This document shows positions 23,952 to 32,039 of a stretch of DNA of 38,767 nt, in pieces. This DNA comes from a candidate division WOR-3 bacterium (GTDB taxonomy: Bacteria; Hydrothermota; Tepidihabitantia; Tepidihabitantales; Tepidihabitantaceae). Below the pieces are notes generated by a model. It saw only the letters and a program-made list of their open reading frames with translations, was not told where the DNA came from and did no database searches. The position numbers were made by a program, and so were the translations under genes. The stretch is taken from the NCBI GenBank assembly GCA_016867815.1, contig VGIR01000020.1, positions 1-38,767 on the forward strand, written 5' to 3'. Each line of letters begins with the position of its first letter. Within the stretch, counting starts at the first letter, position 1.

Positions 23952-24335
23952 GTGGTCAGTGCGATCATCACCGGCCAGGGCGACCTGCCGCGAGCCCTGT
24001 TGGAGGCAGCGCGTGCCATCGTGCCCGATACCGAGGGCGTCCGCACACTCTCCAATCTCGAATGCCCGATCGGGGAATTGTGCGGAAGGCTTGACCAGGC
24101 GATAGAAAGCCTGCCCGAAGGCGACGTCGTGGTTTTCGCCGACATGCTCGGCTCGAGCTGTGCCAACGCCGGGACTGAAGTCAAGCGCAGCCACCCTCAC
24201 GTCGCCGTACTCACCGGCACCAACCTGGCCATGCTGGTCCGGTTTCTCTATCACCGACGCAAGAAGCCGTTCAACGAACTGGTTCCGTTTCTGGTAGAGA
24301 CCGGTAGGACCTCGGTCCAGGCAGTCGAGCTCTAG
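23952..24335 (+). CDS. PTS EIIA, mannose-family-like, lacking the phosphoacceptor His
   Basis: The 127-residue protein (GTG 23952) aligns along its whole length with the IIA domain of ManX: VSAIITGQGDLPRALLEA at the N-terminus, V-V-F-A-D-M-L-G-S-S in the middle, TGTNLAMLVRFL and VETGRTSVQAVEL at the end. In ManX the N-terminal motif is G-T-H-G with His10 phosphorylated; here it is T-G-Q-G, so Gln replaces the acceptor. It is unlikely to carry phosphate and may be a regulatory partner of the HprK encoded 12 nt upstream. Its TAG overlaps the stop of the convergent purL. Confidence 0.8.
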   Translation: MVSAIITGQGDLPRALLEAARAIVPDTEGVRTLSNLECPIGELCGRLDQAIESLPEGDVVVFADMLGSSCANAGTEVKRSHPHVAVLTGTNLAMLVRFLYHRRKKPFNELVPFLVETGRTSVQAVEL

Positions 24336-27202
24336 AGCCGGCGGGTCAGGGCACTGCGCCACACACTCTCAGCCTCGCTCAGACTCAGTCGTACGGCAAC
24401 GTCTCCCCGCAACCCATCAATGATGAGCTCCGGGGCTTCCTGAGTTCGCCCCAGCGCCCGGCAAGGGACTCTGAGACCGGCAGCCAGGTCCTCAAAAGCT
24501 CCCCGCTCACGGGGTGATACCTCGCACAGAAACCGGCTGTTCGACTCGCTGAAGAGCAGGAAGTCGTCGCGCTTGAAACGCTGACTCCCGGGAACCTTGC
24601 GCAGCGCTATCCGCGCGCCGACTGCCGACGAGAAGCACATTTCAGCCAGCGCTATTCCGAGGCCACCGTCCGAGAGATCATGGCAGGCAGTCACGATGCC
24701 CTGGCGAATGGCACTGCCAATCACGACCAAAGTCCGGCGCCCCCGAGATGCGTCGACCTTCGGGACCTCGCGTCCCAGGCCTTGGTGACGACGGAAGTAC
24801 TCGCTGCCCCCCAGTTCCTCAAGAGTCTCTCCCAGGATGTAGATGAGTGAACCTCCACCCTTGAGGTAAGGCGTGGTGGTGCGCGAAGCGTCCGGGATGA
24901 CGCCGACGGCGGAGATGAGCAGCGTCGGCGGAATCGGGAGCGACTCGCCGGACTCGGACTTGAATTCGTTGTAGAGCGAGTCTTTGCCGGATATGAAGGG
25001 GACGCGGTACTTCCGTCCGATGTCGTAACAGGCCTCAGCCGCTCTGACCAGACCGGCAAGCTGGTCCGGGCGATCGGGACTGCCCCAGCAGAAGTTATCG
25101 AGCAGGGCGATCCGCTCGATATCGGCTCCGGCCGCGACGCAGTTGCGCAGGGCCTCGTCGATGGCCGACGCCGCCATCCAGTACGGATCAATCAGGCCGA
25201 ACCGGGGGCACAGTCCGCACGCCACCACGCACCCGCGCGGGGAGCCTCGTACCGGCATCACCACGCAGGCATCGCTCGGGCCGTTGTTGTTCCGTCCGGA
25301 AAACGGCTTGAGCCCGGAAGTCCCCTGCACCTCGTGGTCGTACTGCCTGACGACCCACTCCTTGCTCGCGATGTTCGGGGCCTGCAGCAGCCTGAGTATC
25401 TCCCCGGTCAGGTCGAGCCCTATCGGCACCGAAGGGTCGGCGGTCTCCGGGCGCTGCCAATGTGCCTTCTTGGACGTGCCCCGCCAGCCTCGATGCAGGA
25501 ATCCCATGTCGACATCCGCCACTTGGTGCCGCCGGAACTTGAGCACGAGCCGACGCTTGCCGGTCACCCTGCCGATCACCGTGGCCTCGACGTCATTCGC
25601 GGCAGCCAGTTCGAGCAACTCCTTGACCTTGTCCGGATCGGAGAAAACAACCATACGCTCCTGGGCTTCGGAAATCCAGATCTCGGCCGGTGACAACCCG
25701 GCATACTTCAGCGGCACGCGATCAAGCCACACCTCGCAACCCTCCTGGCTGGCGAGCTCGCCGATTGCAGAAGAAAGCCCTCCACCCCCGCAATCAGTAA
25801 CGGTGCTGAACAACCCCCGGTCCCGGGCAGCGAGAATCAGGTCCGTCACCTTCTTCTCCTCAATCGGGTTGCCAATCTGCACCGCGCCGCCGGATATCTC
25901 CTCGGACTTCTGGTGCAGCTCGAGTGAAGCGAATGTCACGCCGTGGATTCCGTCCCGCCCGGTTCTGCCGCCGAGGAGGACGATTTGCTGGCCGGGTCGA
26001 ACGTGCTTCTCGATCTTGTCCTTCGGAATCAGGCCCAACGTCCCGCAGAATACGAGCGGGTTACCGAGAAAGCCCGGATCGAAGTACACGGCTCCGTTGG
26101 CAGTCGGAATACCCATCCGGTTGCCGTAGTCACGTACGCCGGCAACGACACCCTTCATCACGCGGCGCGGATGCAGCACGCCCCGCGGCACATCCTCGGA
26201 TCGGGTGTCGACCGGCGCAAAGCAGAATACGTCGGTGTTCAGGATCGGCTTGGCACCGAGTCCGGTGCCGAGGCAGTCACGAATGACTCCGCCGATGCCC
26301 GTCGCCGCACCTCCGTACGGCTCAAGTGCCGACGGATGGTTGTGCGTTTCAACCTTGAAGCTGACGCCGTACCGTTCATCGAACTCGATCACGCCGGAGT
26401 TGTCATGGAACACCGAAAGACACCATGGCAGGTTCAACTCCTGGGTCAGCCTGAACACCGTTGACTTGAGCAGGTTCTTCACCTTCCGGCCGTCGATGTC
26501 GATCACGCCTTTGAACGTCTTGTGCTGACAGTGCTCGGACCAGGTCTGGGCAAACGTCTCCAGTTCGACGTCGGTCGGGTCGCGGCCAAGACCCTCGAAG
26601 TACTTCTGCAGAGCCCGCATCTCGGCCCGGTTCAGAGCCAGGAGCCCGCGCCTGGAAAGCTCCACCAACTCCGGCGCGCTGAGCCCGCGCAGCTTCACTA
26701 CGCCCTTGCGGAAACGGTATGGCCTGGTATGGACGAAGACCTGCTCGCCGGGTTTGGCCGTGTGCTGGATTACCGGGTTGACCAGCAACCCTTTGACTAC
26801 CAGCCTTCGTGTCGAGTCGTCATTGCGTCGGCCCCGGCCGCCGCCGAATTCGAACTCATACGCACGGCCGCTGCGGATCTCAACGTGCTCAAAACCGAGG
26901 TCGGACAGCGACCGGGCGATGCTCTCCACGCTCGGGTCCATCACTCCCGGATTGTACAGGACCTCTGTGCCGGTGGACCCGACAGCCGCCGGCAGGACGC
27001 GGAAGCTTTCACAAACCGGGTCACAGAGCACCTCGGCGGCAATCCGTTCGGCTTCCGCCCTGCCAATATCACCCTCAAGGTAGTGCAGGCGCGTAATCCG
27101 GACATCGGCGGATTCGCCGCCCGCTATGTCCCGGATGTCGGACTCGAGCGCCTTGGCTTCGGGATCGGTTGTCGTCTTGGTAGTCTCTATACGCCAGAGC
27201 AC
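24332..27202 (-). CDS. purL: phosphoribosylformylglycinamidine synthase with fused PurS-like N-terminus
   Basis: The ATP-dependent amidotransferase of step 4 of purine synthesis converts FGAR to FGAM. At about 956 residues it is longer than small PurL (about 740) and shorter than the full-length enzyme (about 1,300). The N-terminal ~200 residues are PurS-like (WRIETTKTTTDPEAKALES, later GVMDPSVESIARSLSDLGF). The PurL linker TFAQTWSEHCQHKTFKG and the first AIRS domain (VETHNHPSALEPYGGAATG) follow, then the second AIRS half (SGKDSLYNEF, HDLSDGGLGIALAEM). There is no glutaminase domain, so a separate PurQ is expected. GTG 27202 lies 5 nt after a -10 box; the longer frame (GTG 27244) would place the promoter inside the gene and is rejected. 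Confidence 0.92.
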   Translation of the reverse strand: MLWRIETTKTTTDPEAKALESDIRDIAGGESADVRITRLHYLEGDIGRAEAERIAAEVLCDPVCESFRVLPAAVGSTGTEVLYNPGVMDPSVESIARSLSDLGFEHVEIRSGRAYEFEFGGGRGRRNDDSTRRLVVKGLLVNPVIQHTAKPGEQVFVHTRPYRFRKGVVKLRGLSAPELVELSRRGLLALNRAEMRALQKYFEGLGRDPTDVELETFAQTWSEHCQHKTFKGVIDIDGRKVKNLLKSTVFRLTQELNLPWCLSVFHDNSGVIEFDERYGVSFKVETHNHPSALEPYGGAATGIGGVIRDCLGTGLGAKPILNTDVFCFAPVDTRSEDVPRGVLHPRRVMKGVVAGVRDYGNRMGIPTANGAVYFDPGFLGNPLVFCGTLGLIPKDKIEKHVRPGQQIVLLGGRTGRDGIHGVTFASLELHQKSEEISGGAVQIGNPIEEKKVTDLILAARDRGLFSTVTDCGGGGLSSAIGELASQEGCEVWLDRVPLKYAGLSPAEIWISEAQERMVVFSDPDKVKELLELAAANDVEATVIGRVTGKRRLVLKFRRHQVADVDMGFLHRGWRGTSKKAHWQRPETADPSVPIGLDLTGEILRLLQAPNIASKEWVVRQYDHEVQGTSGLKPFSGRNNNGPSDACVVMPVRGSPRGCVVACGLCPRFGLIDPYWMAASAIDEALRNCVAAGADIERIALLDNFCWGSPDRPDQLAGLVRAAEACYDIGRKYRVPFISGKDSLYNEFKSESGESLPIPPTLLISAVGVIPDASRTTTPYLKGGGSLIYILGETLEELGGSEYFRRHQGLGREVPKVDASRGRRTLVVIGSAIRQGIVTACHDLSDGGLGIALAEMCFSSAVGARIALRKVPGSQRFKRDDFLLFSESNSRFLCEVSPRERGAFEDLAAGLRVPCRALGRTQEAPELIIDGLRGDVAVRLSLSEAESVWRSALTRRL

Positions 27203-27207
27203 AGGCC

Positions 27208-27235
27208 AAGATAAGCGAAACTCACTTTGAGTCAA
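27208..27235 (-). promoter_or_regulatory. purL promoter, leaderless
   Basis: On the minus strand TTGACT (27235-27230), 16 nt, TATCTT (27213-27208), then 5 nt to GTG. It lies directly after the terminator of the upstream gene. Confidence 0.7.
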
Positions 27236-27257
27236 GAAAGGCACGCTGGAGCGTGCC
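27234..27257 (-). terminator. terminator of the 27287-27799 gene
   Basis: A perfect 8-bp inverted repeat (GGCACGCT, 2 nt, AGCGTGCC; 27240-27257) is followed on the minus strand by TTTCTT. It separates the one-TM protein gene from the purL promoter, with the T-run touching the -35 box. Confidence 0.7.
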
Positions 27258-27286
27258 CGATGGAGAGACTAAGCTTGTCCGTTCCG

Positions 27287-27799
27287 CTATTCGCTGATCA
27301 GTTTCTCCAGTTCCTTGTCTAGCGAATCCTCACTGACCCGTCCGGCTCCCAGGCTGGAACGCGTGAAGGCGTTCACCTTCGCCCTCGTACTCACATACTC
27401 AGACCTGAAGCTGTCCGCCGCTGTCTTCCGGTTCTCTCGCTTGATGGAGTCCAGCGCGGCCAGGTCAACCTGCAGGACGGCGATAGCGCTGTCGCACTCG
27501 CGGCTCAGTGAATCCTGCAAAGGCGTGAAGTTATGCCGGAGCCGCTCCCGAGTCAGGCGACAGCGGGCCGCCAGGTTGAGGGTCTTCTTCCGATAGGAGG
27601 CGCGGAAGACTACAAGCGCGGTATCGGGAGGAGCAGTTCGCAGAGATGGAGGAAGCGGCTCGGGTTTGACGCCGCGGAAGCTCCTGACGACCACGAACAG
27701 CGCTACGGCCAGCGCCACCACGGCCAGGACCACTCCGACCGAGGTCGGCGTGCTACCCGTGCGCCGCCGCCCGGAATCCGGAGTCCGCTGTTCACTCAC
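27287..27799 (-). CDS. single-pass membrane protein of unknown function
   Basis: The 170-residue protein (GTG 27799) has a basic Ser/Thr-rich cytoplasmic start, one transmembrane helix near residues 21-39 (VGVVLAVVALAVALFVVV) and a charged periplasmic helical region likely to form a coiled coil (LRHNFTPLQDSLSRECDS, then VDLAALDSIKRENRKTAADS). I do not recognise the family. It is monocistronic, with its own terminator. Confidence 0.6.
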   Translation of the reverse strand: MSEQRTPDSGRRRTGSTPTSVGVVLAVVALAVALFVVVRSFRGVKPEPLPPSLRTAPPDTALVVFRASYRKKTLNLAARCRLTRERLRHNFTPLQDSLSRECDSAIAVLQVDLAALDSIKRENRKTAADSFRSEYVSTRAKVNAFTRSSLGAGRVSEDSLDKELEKLISE

Positions 27800-27855
27800 G
27801 ACCCGTTACACCTCGCTGCCGGAAGACATCTGCACCCGCAAACGCATCATTATCC

Positions 27856-27885
27856 TTGACTATGGCCATGGTTCTGCTTTAATAC
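27856..27885 (+). promoter_or_regulatory. promoter of the initiator tRNA
   Basis: TTGACT (27856-27861), then TAATAC at 27880-27885 (18-nt spacer) or TTTAAT at 27878-27883 (16-nt spacer). Either places the start a few nt before the tRNA. Confidence 0.65.
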
Positions 27886-27895
27886 GTGTGCTGAT

Positions 27896-27969
27896 TGCGG
27901 GGTGGAGCAGCCCGGAAGCTCGTGAGGCTCATAACCTCAAGGTCGCTGGTTCAAATCCAGCCCCCGCTA
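27896..27969 (+). tRNA. initiator tRNA-fMet (anticodon CAT)
   Basis: The cloverleaf folds fully: acceptor GCGGGG/CCCCGC, D-arm GAGC/GCTC, anticodon stem TGAGG/CCTCA around CTCATAA, T-arm GCTGG/CCAGC. Position 1 and position 72 are both T and do not pair, the hallmark of initiator tRNA; the A11-T24 pair is present. The anticodon stem has A-G-G rather than the usual G-G-G run. CCA is not encoded (CTC follows the discriminator A). Confidence 0.93.
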
Positions 27970-28075
27970 CTCCCCAACCTATCCCGTGCCCGCGCCGCCT
28001 GCCTTGGTGTGGCGCTTCGCGCGCATGACGGTGGCGCAGCGATGTCATCAGCACTGCTGGTTTCTCCTACTCCCG

Positions 28076-30970
28076 CTACTTCGCTCCCAGCACTTCTCTG
28101 TATTTCGTCAGGACGAACCAGTCCTTCTCTTCCAGCCTCCGCGCCGCGAGACTGATACGCAGGGAGTCATCAAGTACCGTGCCGCACGCCGCCACCGCCT
28201 GTATCCGTACGAAGTTGTCTGGGTTGGAGACATGGGAAGCGAATGTGGAACGGCAGCGGACCCGCAGGTCCTTGTCCGCTTGCGTGGTATCGAGCTTGGC
28301 AACCAGGGCACCGGCAGTCCTGAGCGCGTGCCCCAGCGCCACCGGTTTGAGGCCGGGCATGCCGGCCAGCAGCGGCTCGAGACTGGGCCGGCCCATGGCA
28401 ACCAAAGCCGCCTCCGCCGCGGACCGGACCGTGAAGTACCGGTCCGCCAGCGTCCGAATCAGTTCGGGAACGGCAACCGGGTTCTTCAGCTTGCCGCACG
28501 CTTCGCTGGTGACAATCCGCGAGATCTCCATCTTGTCCTTCAGCAGGTATAGTACCCGCGGCACCACCAGCGAGTCACCGATGTCGCCGAGAGAGTAGAC
28601 GCCCCGGCGCGGGCTGATCCGCTTCGCCTTGAGCGCGACGTAGACCGACTCCACCGCGTCGAACGCGCTCCGGCCCAGCTTGCCGAGGAAGTAGGCGCCG
28701 TTGTTCCGAGCCAGATACCGGTCATCCCGGAGCGCCTTGAACAAGTAGGGCTTCGCGGAATCAGGCCAGGCCTTGACAAGTACCTCTATCGCCTCGGATT
28801 CCAGCCCGTCCTTCGTGTCCATCTTCTTCTCGGCGACGTAGGCGAGCGCCTTCGGCCCGAGCTTGACCAGCTCCTTGCGCGCCCGCTCCACCTTCTTGAT
28901 GACGTTCCCGACCCGCCACATCGAAGCGGTTTTGAACACGCTCTCGACCGGCGCGATATCTGTCGTGTCGATGCTCGCGAGCGAGGTGTCCACGTCCGGC
29001 TCGAAGTTCTCGACCGACGCCGGCCGGTCGAAGTCCAGGCCCGATCCGTAAGTACCCTTGGTCCAGAAGGCGCGTTCGGTCGCCACGTTCCGCTGGCTGT
29101 ACTTGTCCGTACCCGCCAGGTCAGCAAAGATGCCCATGCCTCCGAATCCACGCGCGAAGTTGCTCGACCCCTGGCCCAGCAACGAGTCCTGGGTCACGTA
29201 GCAGTCGTTGCCGTCCTCGTCAATCAGGAACGCGGCCGAGTTGGTCAGGCCGATGCCCTGACCGCCGGAGCAGCAGTAGTAGTCGTCGCCTTTCCGGTCA
29301 ACCAGCGCGCCGACCGACAGGTCGTGACCCTGGCCCTGAGCCGGACCCAGGCGCGTGATGTAGGTATCGCAGCCTTCCTCGTCAACGAGAACGCCGACCG
29401 ACAGATGGATACCCGCGCCCTGCGTATACTGCGCCGCAGTGTAGTGGTCATAGCCTGACCCATCCCAGATCATGCCCAGGGAGTACCAGTAGCTGGTAGC
29501 CTGGCAGAAGACCTCGCCATCATAGAAGTCATTCCCGCTGCGGTCGCACAGAAAGGCCACACCGCCGCCCGCATCCGGCCTGCGCCCGATGGCAAACCCG
29601 TGCGAGAACGAACGGTACTCGTGCGGCAGCAACGGCACGTGCAGGTACTTGCCGCCGGCCCGGTACACGTCGTTACCTTCGAAGTCGGCTAGTGTCCCGG
29701 CCGCCCAGGTCGAGGCAAATCCCTGGCCGTAGCACCAGCAACGATAGCTGTCGTTGCCGCTATTGTCCGCGAGCAGAGCGTTCCCGAAGTCGCTCGCGCC
29801 CTGGGCGAAGAAACCGGCGTCGTACAGGTCAGTGCCGGCCAGGTCCCACAGGAGACCGGTGCCGAAGATGGACGCGCCCTGCGAATAGTGTTTAGCGCGG
29901 TATACGTCATCGCCCTGACAGTCGATGAGCACGCCCGCGCCGAACAAAGCTGCGCCCTGGCTGAACAGCCGGTCCGACCAGTAGTAGTCGTTGCCCGCCA
30001 TGTCGAGCACCGTGCTGAACGGCTTGGACAGCATCCCGACCGCGCCACCCGCCCGGTTCATGTACCGGTCGTTCCCTCCCAGATCAATGATGATGCAGCA
30101 GTCATCGCGGTACACGTTGTCACCACGGTTGCCTACAATCACGGTCCCCCACTCCGACTCGGCTCGGAATGCGACACCACCATCAACGCCCGGTGCGGTC
30201 CGGGCCTCAGCCTCGTTCGCCATCGGCCACGGGCTGGACGCGACGAGCCTCCGCGCCTCAGCCGCGGCCATGGTCACGGCCAGCCCGGACATGGCCAACG
30301 CGTGCCGGTCGAGCTTGCGCACGTACACGCACAAGGTCTCGAGCTTGAACTGACGGCTAGTGTCATACTCCCTGCCGAATTCGCGGTGAAGCTTGCCGCT
30401 GAACGACTTCTCAAGCGAGTCGTCCTCGTCCTTCCAGAAGTCGGCGGCCTCGCCCAGCAGCCCGTCCAGTTCGTAGGGCGAGAGCTTCGCTACGGCCTGT
30501 TTCAGGTACTTGTCTCCGACCCGATAGCTGCCCAGCAGGAGATTGATGGGCCGGGCGAGCGCGCCGAGCGCTTCGGTGCCGGGCAACTGCTTCTTCGCTT
30601 CGGCCTCGACCTCGCGCCAGAGCTTTGCCGAGTCACCGGGAGTGATCCCGCAGTCCAGCACCCGCCACTGGTCGAGCATCTTCCCAGCCGGCAGCGACTC
30701 AAGCAGGATGGTGCGGGTCGCCGTGGACTCGGTGTATGCTACCACGTCCAGCGGATGATCGAGCAGCCGGTCTACCACCTTCAGTCTGAAGAAGCTGTCA
30801 ACCGCCCACTGCTTGAAGAAACCCAGCTCCTCCACCTGCATGCCATTCGCATCCATCCCGAGCTTGATGGCGGACATGCTCAGCGAATCGATACCCTTGA
30901 CCGCGGGCAGCGAATCCGCGGCCACAACCGCGGCCAGGGCCAGTGACAGAACCACGAGCAGCTTACGCAT
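28076..30970 (-). CDS. exported protein with 12 'GNDxY' repeats and C-terminal HEAT repeats
   Basis: ATG 30970 follows AAGGAGA; the longer frame from 31060 lacks signals. The 964-residue product has a signal peptide (LLVVLSLALAAVVAA). Residues ~20-280 are helical. Between ~290 and ~640 lie twelve units of ~25-40 residues with the core D-x-x-G-(N/D/T)-D-x-Y, usually followed by (A/S)QG(A/F) and G-x-L/G-V-L strands (DMAGNDYYWSD, DCQGDDVYRAKHYSQGAS). This acidic, turn-rich pattern recalls Ca2+-binding beta-roll or solenoid repeats, though it is not the RTX consensus. The last ~250 residues are HEAT-like (ARNNGAYFLGKLG, VRSAAEAALVAMG). A cell-surface binding role is inferred. Confidence 0.75.
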   Translation of the reverse strand: MRKLLVVLSLALAAVVAADSLPAVKGIDSLSMSAIKLGMDANGMQVEELGFFKQWAVDSFFRLKVVDRLLDHPLDVVAYTESTATRTILLESLPAGKMLDQWRVLDCGITPGDSAKLWREVEAEAKKQLPGTEALGALARPINLLLGSYRVGDKYLKQAVAKLSPYELDGLLGEAADFWKDEDDSLEKSFSGKLHREFGREYDTSRQFKLETLCVYVRKLDRHALAMSGLAVTMAAAEARRLVASSPWPMANEAEARTAPGVDGGVAFRAESEWGTVIVGNRGDNVYRDDCCIIIDLGGNDRYMNRAGGAVGMLSKPFSTVLDMAGNDYYWSDRLFSQGAALFGAGVLIDCQGDDVYRAKHYSQGASIFGTGLLWDLAGTDLYDAGFFAQGASDFGNALLADNSGNDSYRCWCYGQGFASTWAAGTLADFEGNDVYRAGGKYLHVPLLPHEYRSFSHGFAIGRRPDAGGGVAFLCDRSGNDFYDGEVFCQATSYWYSLGMIWDGSGYDHYTAAQYTQGAGIHLSVGVLVDEEGCDTYITRLGPAQGQGHDLSVGALVDRKGDDYYCCSGGQGIGLTNSAAFLIDEDGNDCYVTQDSLLGQGSSNFARGFGGMGIFADLAGTDKYSQRNVATERAFWTKGTYGSGLDFDRPASVENFEPDVDTSLASIDTTDIAPVESVFKTASMWRVGNVIKKVERARKELVKLGPKALAYVAEKKMDTKDGLESEAIEVLVKAWPDSAKPYLFKALRDDRYLARNNGAYFLGKLGRSAFDAVESVYVALKAKRISPRRGVYSLGDIGDSLVVPRVLYLLKDKMEISRIVTSEACGKLKNPVAVPELIRTLADRYFTVRSAAEAALVAMGRPSLEPLLAGMPGLKPVALGHALRTAGALVAKLDTTQADKDLRVRCRSTFASHVSNPDNFVRIQAVAACGTVLDDSLRISLAARRLEEKDWFVLTKYREVLGAK

Positions 30971-30995
30971 CTTTGTTCTCCTTAGTAGGCAGGTG

Positions 30996-31023
30996 AATCT
31001 ATACCTGCTTCCGCGAATGTCAA
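30996..31023 (-). promoter_or_regulatory. promoter of the GNDxY-repeat gene
   Basis: On the minus strand TTGACA (31023-31018), 16 nt, TAGATT (31001-30996). The leader of about 18 nt contains AAGGAGA. Confidence 0.8.
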
Positions 31024-31049
31024 ACTCCCCAGACATGTGTTCGAGTGGC

Positions 31050-31180
31050 CCAGTGCTCAAGTGCTCCAGTGTCTGACTTTAGACCCATTCGGATCCTGGG
31101 GCTCTCTTGGTGTCTTTGTGTCTTGGTGGTGAAGTCCGGTTCCTTGCTCCCGTGATCTGCATTCTGGTTTCTGACTTCTG
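31050..31180. repeat. dispersed phrase-type repeats
   Basis: No gene is seen. Echoing phrases include CAGTGCTCAAGTGCTCCAGTG, TTGGTGTCTTTGTGTCTTGG and TCTGGTTTCTGACTTCTGA. They are similar in style to those at 6117-6180 and 4349-4380. Confidence 0.5.
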
Positions 31181-31194
31181 AGCTATCCGGTTCC

Positions 31195-31749
31195 TCACCT
31201 TGGTACCAGCCATTCCAGCGGATCGACCGACTTGCCGCCGACCCGGAACTCGAAGTGCAGCGTGTCTTCGGACATGGCAATGACGCCGCCCTTGGCCACC
31301 TTGCCGCCGACCTTCACCTTCACCTCGCTCAGCCTGGAATAGATGCTGTGGACCCGATTCCCGTGGTCGAGGATGACCATGCGGCCATAGCCCATGAAGA
31401 TATCGGCGAAACTGACCGTACCCGAGTCAACGGCAACGACAGGACCTCCGTTCCTTGTGGAGATGTCGATCCCGGTGTTCTTGGTAACGGTCCCGTACTT
31501 CGGGTCGACAACCGTGCCGAACCGTGTAACTACCTGCCCCTGTGCCGGCCAGGGCAGAACCCCTCTCCTCTTGTCCACAACCGTCTTCAGACCGGGTTTG
31601 ACTGCAACCGGCCTCGGCTGCGGTCTACCCCGGGCGTAGCGCGGGTTGCCGGTGTAGAACGCTCCACAACCTGCGACTATGAACATGGCGGTGGCAGTCA
31701 GAGCGAGAAGGCGTCGTGTCGCCGGCTCGCGCCGCACGCGGATACGCAC
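31195..31749 (-). CDS. EnvC-like LytM-domain lipoprotein, catalytic ligands missing
   Basis: The 184-residue product (GTG 31749) has a lipobox (F-I-V-A-G-C, Cys28) and a LytM/M23 domain: P-A-Q-G-Q-V-V-T-R-F-G (68-78), NTGIDIS (91-97), the F-M-G-Y-G-R-M-V-I-L-D-H-G block and LHFEFRVGG (164-172). Active M23 enzymes have H-x-G-x-D and H-x-H; here the first His is Asn91 and the first His of HxH is Thr163. Like EnvC it should bind and activate a murein amidase rather than cut peptidoglycan itself. ftsEX is not adjacent. It is predicted leaderless. Confidence 0.8.
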   Translation of the reverse strand: MRIRVRREPATRRLLALTATAMFIVAGCGAFYTGNPRYARGRPQPRPVAVKPGLKTVVDKRRGVLPWPAQGQVVTRFGTVVDPKYGTVTKNTGIDISTRNGGPVVAVDSGTVSFADIFMGYGRMVILDHGNRVHSIYSRLSEVKVKVGGKVAKGGVIAMSEDTLHFEFRVGGKSVDPLEWLVPR

Positions 31750-31755
31750 CCACAG

Positions 31756-31784
31756 TTTCTATCCGATAACTGCGCCCAAGTCAA
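31756..31784 (-). promoter_or_regulatory. promoter of the EnvC-like gene, leaderless
   Basis: On the minus strand TTGACT (31784-31779), 17 nt, TAGAAA (31761-31756), then 6 nt to the GTG start. Confidence 0.65.
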
Positions 31785-31966
31785 CGCCGACTCAGACCCG
31801 AACCCCGGGCATCCGGCCGGTACTGCGCAGCGTGAGATGGTGAGCAGCCCGAACCAGGAACGCAGATCCACTGCAGACCATGCTTGAAGATCGTAACGAC
31901 ATTGGCGGGTCGGCCATAGGAACTGTGGCTTCAAGCCACCGGCAAGCAGGAGTAAGTGGAGATTCA

Positions 31967-31995
31967 TTGACACCAGCCGTCACATCAAGGATAAT
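31967..31995 (+). promoter_or_regulatory. promoter of the 32040 gene
   Basis: TTGACA (31967-31972), 17 nt, GATAAT (31990-31995). The leader contains GGAGG (32028-32032), which is well spaced for GTG 32040 but too close for ATG 32034. Upstream, 31785-31966 holds no supported gene, only a small GTGGCT/AGCCAC hairpin near 31925-31939. Confidence 0.65.
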
Positions 31996-32039
31996 GTCTT
32001 GTCTAGTCCGCCGGTCCGACTAAATCTGGAGGTATGTTC

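Noticed and set aside
27203-27244. 14-residue N-terminal extension of PurL from GTG 27244
   Set aside because: The -35 and -10 boxes of purL lie within it and GTG 27244 falls in the terminator hairpin of the upstream gene; the PurS-like sequence starts at GTG 27202.
30971-31060. 30-residue extension of the GNDxY-repeat protein
   Set aside because: The promoter (31023-30996) overlaps it and ATG 30970 has both a ribosome site and the signal peptide.
31698-31973. 91-codon minus-strand frame between the EnvC-like and 32040 genes
   Set aside because: It overlaps the EnvC-like gene's 5' end and its promoter, with no family resemblance.
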